DNA from: an uncultured Anaeroplasmataceae bacterium
GTDB lineage: Bacteria > Bacillota_I > Bacilli_A > Acholeplasmatales > Anaeroplasmataceae
Assembly: GCA_947629825.1 (NCBI GenBank)
Contig: CANRFF010000001.1
Location: 124,001-188,000, forward strand
DNA: 64,000 nucleotides
Direction of reading: 5' to 3'
A program made the translations under genes and the position numbers. The first letter of the stretch is position 1, and each line of letters starts with the position of its first letter. The notes beneath the pieces are model-generated. The model saw nothing but the letters and a program-made list of their open reading frames with translations. It had not been told where the DNA came from and did not search any database. This document shows positions 60,010-64,000 of the stretch, one piece after another.

Positions 60010-60210
60010 ATGTTAGTTGGAAAAGTCAAGTGGTTCAATAATGAGAAAGGCTATGGATTTATCGTCAAGGAGAATTACGATGATATTTTTGTTCATTACA
60101 GTTCGATTTTGGATGATGGTTTCAAGACTTTGAATGAGGGTCAGTTGGTGGAATTCGACCTTGTTGTCGGTGAAAAAGGTCTTCAGGCGCAAAACGTTTA
60201 TAAACTCTGA
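60010..60210 (+). CDS. Cold shock protein
   Basis: 66 residues, start after [27 protein letters not shown] holds RNP1 and [12 protein letters not shown]2; the rest completes a five-strand OB-fold. It binds single-stranded RNA and DNA and unwinds RNA structure. Length and motifs are those of CspA/CspB; the family has multiple copies per genome, so no letter is assigned. Confidence 0.95.
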   Translation: MLVGKVKWFNNEKGYGFIVKENYDDIFVHYSSILDDGFKTLNEGQLVEFDLVVGEKGLQAQNVYKL

Positions 60211-60219
60211 AAAGATTTA

Positions 60220-60248
60220 TTGAAAACGCTTTTATTCTGTGTTATAAT
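60220..60248 (+). promoter_or_regulatory. Promoter of hpf
   Basis: TTGAAA, 17 bases, TATAAT. Confidence 0.75.
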
Positions 60249-60272
60249 GAAAATAGAAAAGAGGCGATTCAA

Positions 60273-60797
60273 ATGAAAGTAGAAGTTTTGGGAAAAAACG
60301 GTTTTCTTCCTTCTCCGACCAATAAGGAATATGCTCAGAAAAAATTGGCAAAATTGGAAAATCTTTTGCCGGATCAGGAACACGTTACCGCAAGAGTCGT
60401 ATGTAAGGTGTATAAAACGTTCCATAAGGTCGAAGTAACGATTCCCACCAAAAATATCATTCTTCGGGCCGAAGTTCAGGAAGCGGATATTTATGCGGCG
60501 ATCGACGGGGCGATTGACAAATTGACCACTCAGATTCGTCGGTATAACGATCGTATCAAAAGTAAATTGGGAAGAAAAGGAATTCGTTCTTACCAAGAGG
60601 GAAGTTTGAAAGACGAAAGAATTGTGCGGGATAAAAATCTGGATCTCGAACCGATGACTTCGGAAGAAGCCATTGATCAGATGGAATCTTTGGGACATGA
60701 TTTCTTTATTTACCTGGATAAAGAGACGAAAAAGACGAATGTTGTTTATTTGCGAGATGACGGAAATTACGCCGTGATTGAGACGACAACCAAATAA
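60273..60797 (+). CDS. hpf: Ribosome hibernation promoting factor, long form
   Basis: 174 residues, so the long type. The N-terminal S30AE domain (about 1-100, YAQKKLAKLENLL, KVEVTIPTKNIILRAEVQEADIYAAIDGAIDKL) blocks the decoding site; a linker precedes the C-terminal dimerisation domain (about 115-174, IVRDKNLDLEPMTSEEAIDQMESLGHDFFIY). It pairs 70S ribosomes into 100S dimers in stationary phase. It lies just before secA as in Bacillus. Confidence 0.94.
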   Translation: MKVEVLGKNGFLPSPTNKEYAQKKLAKLENLLPDQEHVTARVVCKVYKTFHKVEVTIPTKNIILRAEVQEADIYAAIDGAIDKLTTQIRRYNDRIKSKLGRKGIRSYQEGSLKDERIVRDKNLDLEPMTSEEAIDQMESLGHDFFIYLDKETKKTNVVYLRDDGNYAVIETTTK

Positions 60798-60801
60798 AAA
60801 G

Positions 60802-60833
60802 CGATGAGGCAGATTGCCTCATTTCTTTTTTTA
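60802..60833 (+). terminator. Terminator after hpf
   Basis: ATGAGGCA-gat-TGCCTCAT followed by TTCT7. Confidence 0.85.
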
Positions 60834-60844
60834 AGGAGTTCTTC

Positions 60845-60873
60845 TTGAAAAGAAGAGGTTTTTATTGTATGAT
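60845..60873 (+). promoter_or_regulatory. Promoter of secA
   Basis: TTGAAA, 17 bases, TATGAT. Confidence 0.6.
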
Positions 60874-60923
60874 TAAAAGAGTAGATTATTTTTATAGTCA
60901 AATACTTTTCATCGGGTGATAAA

Positions 60924-63500
60924 ATGGGATTAAAAAAGATATTGTTTGATTCGGGATATAAAGAAATGAAACGCTGTGAAAAAATTGCGTATAAAATCGA
61001 AGCGTTGGAGCCGGAAATCGAACAGTTATCGGATGAACAATTAAGAGAAAAAACGAACTATTTCAAAGAACAGTTGGCCTCCGGCAAGACTTTGGATGAT
61101 ATTTTGGTCGAGGCTTATGCGGTAGCTCGGGAAGCGTCTTATCGGGTTACGAAAATGAAACCGTATCATGTTCAGTTGATCGGAGCGGTGGCGATTCACG
61201 GCGGAAATATTGCCGAAATGAAAACCGGAGAAGGAAAAACACTGACGGCGGTGATGCCGGCTTATTTGAATGCGCTGTCCGGAAACGGCGTTCATATCGT
61301 AACGGTCAACGAATATCTGGCCAGCCGTGAAACCGAAGGGGAAATCGGAGAGATTTATCGGTTTTTGGGACTGACGGTCGGATTGAATCTTCGGGAATAT
61401 TCGACGGAACAAAAAATTGCGGCGTATTCCTGCGATATTCTTTATTCGACAAACAGTGAATTGGGCTTTGACTATCTGCGGGACAATATGGTTCACGATG
61501 CTGCCCGGATTACGCAGTGCAAGGGGTTGAATTATGCGATTATCGATGAGGTCGATTCGATTTTAATCGATGAGGCAAGAACGCCGTTGATTATTTCCGG
61601 CGCTCCGAAGAATAACTCGTCTCTTTACTTGCGGGCGGATACTTTTGCGAAACGTTTGGACGAAAACGACTATGAAATCGATATCGAATCCAGACATGTG
61701 CAGTTGACTCCTGCCGGAATGGAAAAAGCGGAAAAAGTATTCAATGTGCCAAATATCTATGATATTCAGTATGTGGAGATTGTTCATGCGATCAACAATG
61801 CGTTGAAAGCCAATTATATTTTTTCCAACGGAAAAGAATATGTCGTTCAAAACGGTGAAGTGTTGATTGTGGATTCTTTTACGGGTCGTATTTTGAAAGG
61901 CCGTCAATATTCCGAAGGACTTCATCAAGCCATCGAAGCCAAAGAGAATGTGGAAATCAAAAAAGAAACTCAGACAATCGCAACGATTACTTATCAGAAT
62001 TTTTTCCGGATGTATCGGAAGTTATCGGGGATGACCGGTACGGCCAAAACCGAAGAAGAGGAATTCAGAAACATTTACAATATGTATGTTGTGGAAGTCC
62101 CGACCAATAAACCGGTGATTCGGAAAGATGTTCCCGATTTGATTTTTTTGACCAAAGATGCGAAATTCAAAGCGTTGGTGGAAGAGATTAAAAATCTTTA
62201 TGAAAAAGGACAACCGGTGCTTGTCGGTACGGCCAATGTGGAAACTTCGGAATATGTTTCTTCGATGTTGAATAAAATTCATATTCCGCATGAGGTTTTA
62301 AATGCCAAGAATAATGAACGGGAAGCGGAAATCATTGCGAATGCCGGGCAAAAATATGCCGTAACGATTTCGACCAATATGGCGGGTCGTGGAACGGATA
62401 TCAAACTCGGCGAAGGCGTCAAAGAGTTGGGCGGACTGGTGGTGCTGGGAACGGAGCGGCATGAGTCCAGAAGAATCGACAATCAGTTGCGCGGTCGTTC
62501 CGGAAGACAAGGAGATCCGGGATTTTCGCAGTTTTATATTTCCACGGAAGATGATCTGATCGAACGCTTCGGCGGAGATACGTTTAAAAACCGTTTGGCG
62601 ATGATTGTCAACCTGATCAATAAAAGCAATGGTCAAACCGATGCGCCGATTACCAACAAGATGGTATCCAGAGCGGTCACTTCGGCTCAGACCAGAGTGG
62701 AAGGAAATAATTTCGATTCCAGAAAGAACGTATTGAAATACGACGATGTCATTCGCAGACAAAGAGAAGTGTTCTATGCCGAAAGAATGCAAGTGGTCAA
62801 GGTGGAACGTTTGGAAGAATTGGTGCGGAATATGATGAGAAAGGCCGTTACGGAAGTGGCTTATTCGCATATGCGTCAGGTGTCTTCCAAAAAATTCGAA
62901 ATCGATGACAATGCGATTGCTCAGGCGTTCAACGGAAAATTATTGATGCCGAATACGATTGACGTTTCCGTTTTGCAGACGCTGGATGACGAGGGAATTA
63001 TCGAATATATTTGTCAAAAAGCGTATGAAAGTATCGACAGAAACAAAAATGTGGCGGTAGAGGCCAAAGAAAAATACGGGTTGGATTTGCCGGATAATCT
63101 GTTCGATATGTATTTGAAAGATGTTTTGTTGCGGATTCTGGATCAATACTGGATGAAGCATATCGATGATATGCAGGGACTAAGACAAGGGGTTGTTTTG
63201 CAGTCTTATGCCCAAGCCAATCCTCTGGAGATTTACCAACAGGAAGGATATGCCCGTTTTGAGCAGTTGAACCGAAATATCAATGAAGAGGTTTTGCGAT
63301 ATATCGCTCATTCCCAACTGCAGATTCGTCCGAAAACCGAAGAGGCGGATCCGCTCAAAGGAACGACCACCAACGATGCGCAGGAGCCTTTGAAGAAAAA
63401 GCCGGATCAGAAAAAAAGTCATGTTGGCCCCAACGATCCGTGTCCTTGCGGAAGCGGCAAGAAATATAAGTTCTGTCACGGTGCCAAAACCTCAAAATGA
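60924..63500 (+). CDS. secA: Preprotein translocase ATPase SecA
   Basis: 858 residues. Walker A EMKTGEGKTLTAV, DYLRDNMV, IDEVDSILIDEARTPLIISG (DEAD-type Walker B), the crosslinking domain, then TNMAGRGTDIKL, RGRSGRQGDPG, the helical scaffold and wing, and a C-terminal zinc finger CPCGSGKKYKFCHG that binds SecB or lipids. It drives secretion through SecYEG. Length is ordinary. Monocistronic, with its own promoter and terminator. Confidence 0.97.
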   Translation: MGLKKILFDSGYKEMKRCEKIAYKIEALEPEIEQLSDEQLREKTNYFKEQLASGKTLDDILVEAYAVAREASYRVTKMKPYHVQLIGAVAIHGGNIAEMKTGEGKTLTAVMPAYLNALSGNGVHIVTVNEYLASRETEGEIGEIYRFLGLTVGLNLREYSTEQKIAAYSCDILYSTNSELGFDYLRDNMVHDAARITQCKGLNYAIIDEVDSILIDEARTPLIISGAPKNNSSLYLRADTFAKRLDENDYEIDIESRHVQLTPAGMEKAEKVFNVPNIYDIQYVEIVHAINNALKANYIFSNGKEYVVQNGEVLIVDSFTGRILKGRQYSEGLHQAIEAKENVEIKKETQTIATITYQNFFRMYRKLSGMTGTAKTEEEEFRNIYNMYVVEVPTNKPVIRKDVPDLIFLTKDAKFKALVEEIKNLYEKGQPVLVGTANVETSEYVSSMLNKIHIPHEVLNAKNNEREAEIIANAGQKYAVTISTNMAGRGTDIKLGEGVKELGGLVVLGTERHESRRIDNQLRGRSGRQGDPGFSQFYISTEDDLIERFGGDTFKNRLAMIVNLINKSNGQTDAPITNKMVSRAVTSAQTRVEGNNFDSRKNVLKYDDVIRRQREVFYAERMQVVKVERLEELVRNMMRKAVTEVAYSHMRQVSSKKFEIDDNAIAQAFNGKLLMPNTIDVSVLQTLDDEGIIEYICQKAYESIDRNKNVAVEAKEKYGLDLPDNLFDMYLKDVLLRILDQYWMKHIDDMQGLRQGVVLQSYAQANPLEIYQQEGYARFEQLNRNINEEVLRYIAHSQLQIRPKTEEADPLKGTTTNDAQEPLKKKPDQKKSHVGPNDPCPCGSGKKYKFCHGAKTSK

Positions 63501-63512
63501 AAATAAGAAGAA

Positions 63513-63556
63513 AGGTTTCGAAACGTTTTCTCGTTTTTGAAATCTTTTTTTTTTGT
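63513..63556 (+). terminator. Terminator after secA
   Basis: AGGTTTCGAAACG and CGTTTTTGAAATCT, a slightly bulged stem followed by T9. Confidence 0.75.
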
Positions 63557-63584
63557 TTAAAATCAGGAATGTAAGGGTTTTCCG

Positions 63585-63613
63585 TTGACAAAAAATCCTT
63601 TTCATTTTATAAT
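63585..63613 (+). promoter_or_regulatory. Strong promoter of the KDPG aldolase gene
   Basis: TTGACA, 17 bases, TATAAT. Confidence 0.9.
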
Positions 63614-63616
63614 TAA

Positions 63617-63633
63617 AAATGAACATTTCATTT
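63617..63633. promoter_or_regulatory. Operator-like palindrome at the aldolase promoter
   Basis: AAATGAA-CAT-TTCATTT, a perfect inverted repeat beginning a few bases after the -10, over the likely start site. A repressor of sugar-acid use is plausible. Confidence 0.55.
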
Positions 63634-63665
63634 GAAAAATATGAAAAGAAAGAGGTATTAAAAAA

Positions 63666-64000
63666 ATGAAAAAATTTGATGTTTTAAATCGTATCGCAGC
63701 CGTCGGCGTTGTTGCGGTTGTTCGTGCGGAAAACGAAGAAAAAGCGACAAAAATCGCAGAGGCATGCATTAACGGCGGAGTTCCTGCGATTGAAATGACG
63801 TTTACCGTTCCGGGATGCGCCGATGTAATCAAGTCGTTGAAAGCAACGTTTCCTGCCGACAAACTGATCGTGGGTGCGGGAACCGTACTGGATTCCGAAA
63901 CGGCACGTGCCGCTATTTTGGCAGGCGCCGAATATATTGTTTCTCCGGGATTTGATGCGGAAACCGCCAGATTGTGCAACCGATATCAGGTTCCTTATAT
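63666..64000 (+). CDS. eda: KHG/KDPG aldolase, 3' end cut by window edge
   Basis: 111 codons are present, starting MKKFDVLNRIAAVGVVAVVRAENE after AAAGAGG. VRAENEEKA, VPAIEMTFTVPG (Glu of the active site), LIVGAGTVLDSETA and YIVSPGFD are typical of bifunctional 2-keto-4-hydroxyglutarate / 2-keto-3-deoxy-6-phosphogluconate aldolase; the Schiff-base Lys is beyond the edge or at the cut. It cleaves KDPG to pyruvate and glyceraldehyde 3-phosphate in Entner-Doudoroff or uronate catabolism. Confidence 0.9.
   Translation, partial: MKKFDVLNRIAAVGVVAVVRAENEEKATKIAEACINGGVPAIEMTFTVPGCADVIKSLKATFPADKLIVGAGTVLDSETARAAILAGAEYIVSPGFDAETARLCNRYQVPY

Noticed and set aside
1-64000. CRISPR array, rRNA operon or insertion sequence
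   Set aside because: I saw no regularly spaced short repeats, no rRNA sequence and no transposase gene; the repeats found belong to the tRNA-Cys elements.

Overview
The window looks like the chromosome of a low-GC, Gram-positive, spore-forming bacterium (Bacillota, class Bacilli in the broad sense). The grounds are the Bacillus-like gene order nusB-xseA-xseB-tlyA-recN-spoIVB, a CotE-like spore-coat protein, a GerW/YtfJ-like protein, comEA-comEC, an HrcA/CIRCE-type operator, SAM-I and THF riboswitches, and hpf-secA. TGA is used as a stop (marR, the first glycosyltransferases, several ATGA overlaps), so the code is the standard bacterial one, not the mycoplasma code. An uncultured gut-type or Erysipelotrichia-like lineage would fit, but this is inference.

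Layout. 1-3033: an AT-rich minus-strand surface-polysaccharide operon (two family-2 glycosyltransferases and a DUF6270-like protein). 3349-16890: housekeeping genes (ispH-uppS, an alpha/beta hydrolase, the nusB to recN run, a HAD phosphatase, spoIVB, a ZIP transporter, a D,D-carboxypeptidase, a ClpB without its N-domain). 17047-17120: tRNA-Cys, the landing site of a tyrosine-recombinase element of about 11.8 kb (17106-28875). Behind it lies the decayed remnant of a related element (28876 to about 31,680), a tandem accretion. 31853-39705: glycolysis (PPi-type phosphofructokinase, pyruvate kinase), MarR, phosphodiesterase, comEA-comEC and an FRG-domain protein. 39781-46588: an asparagine synthetase gene cut in two by a 5.0-kb element carrying two adjacent large serine recombinases. 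46588-50299: gerW-like, small proteins, a zincin-like membrane protein, a Xer-type recombinase, yidD, a DJ-1 protein and cotE. 50340-57888: a THF riboswitch with a FolT-like transporter, then a SAM-I riboswitch heading priA-fmt-(HD-GYP-like membrane protein)-TSCPD-metK. 57951-64000: lemA-DUF3137, a ComFC-like fragment, csp, hpf, secA, and the start of a KDPG aldolase gene.

The most interesting parts are accessory. (1) The asnB interruption falls exactly in the codons for the conserved LSGECADE motif, with a shared TCGGG at both junctions. Joining the two halves restores one open frame of about 601 codons, so the element could work as a reversible gene switch. (2) The tRNA-Cys element carries two copies of an identical promoter-plus-attenuator leader. 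Each has an exact 16-nt complement in the untranslated region near the integrase, displayed in the loop of a predicted hairpin, which suggests trans RNA regulation of two cargo operons. (3) The remnant element holds a head-to-tail array of small XRE repressors that share a common 3' tag and ATGA junctions, like exchangeable regulator cassettes.

All calls come from reading the sequence. Family names rest on remembered motifs, not database searches. Site coordinates may be off by one or two bases.
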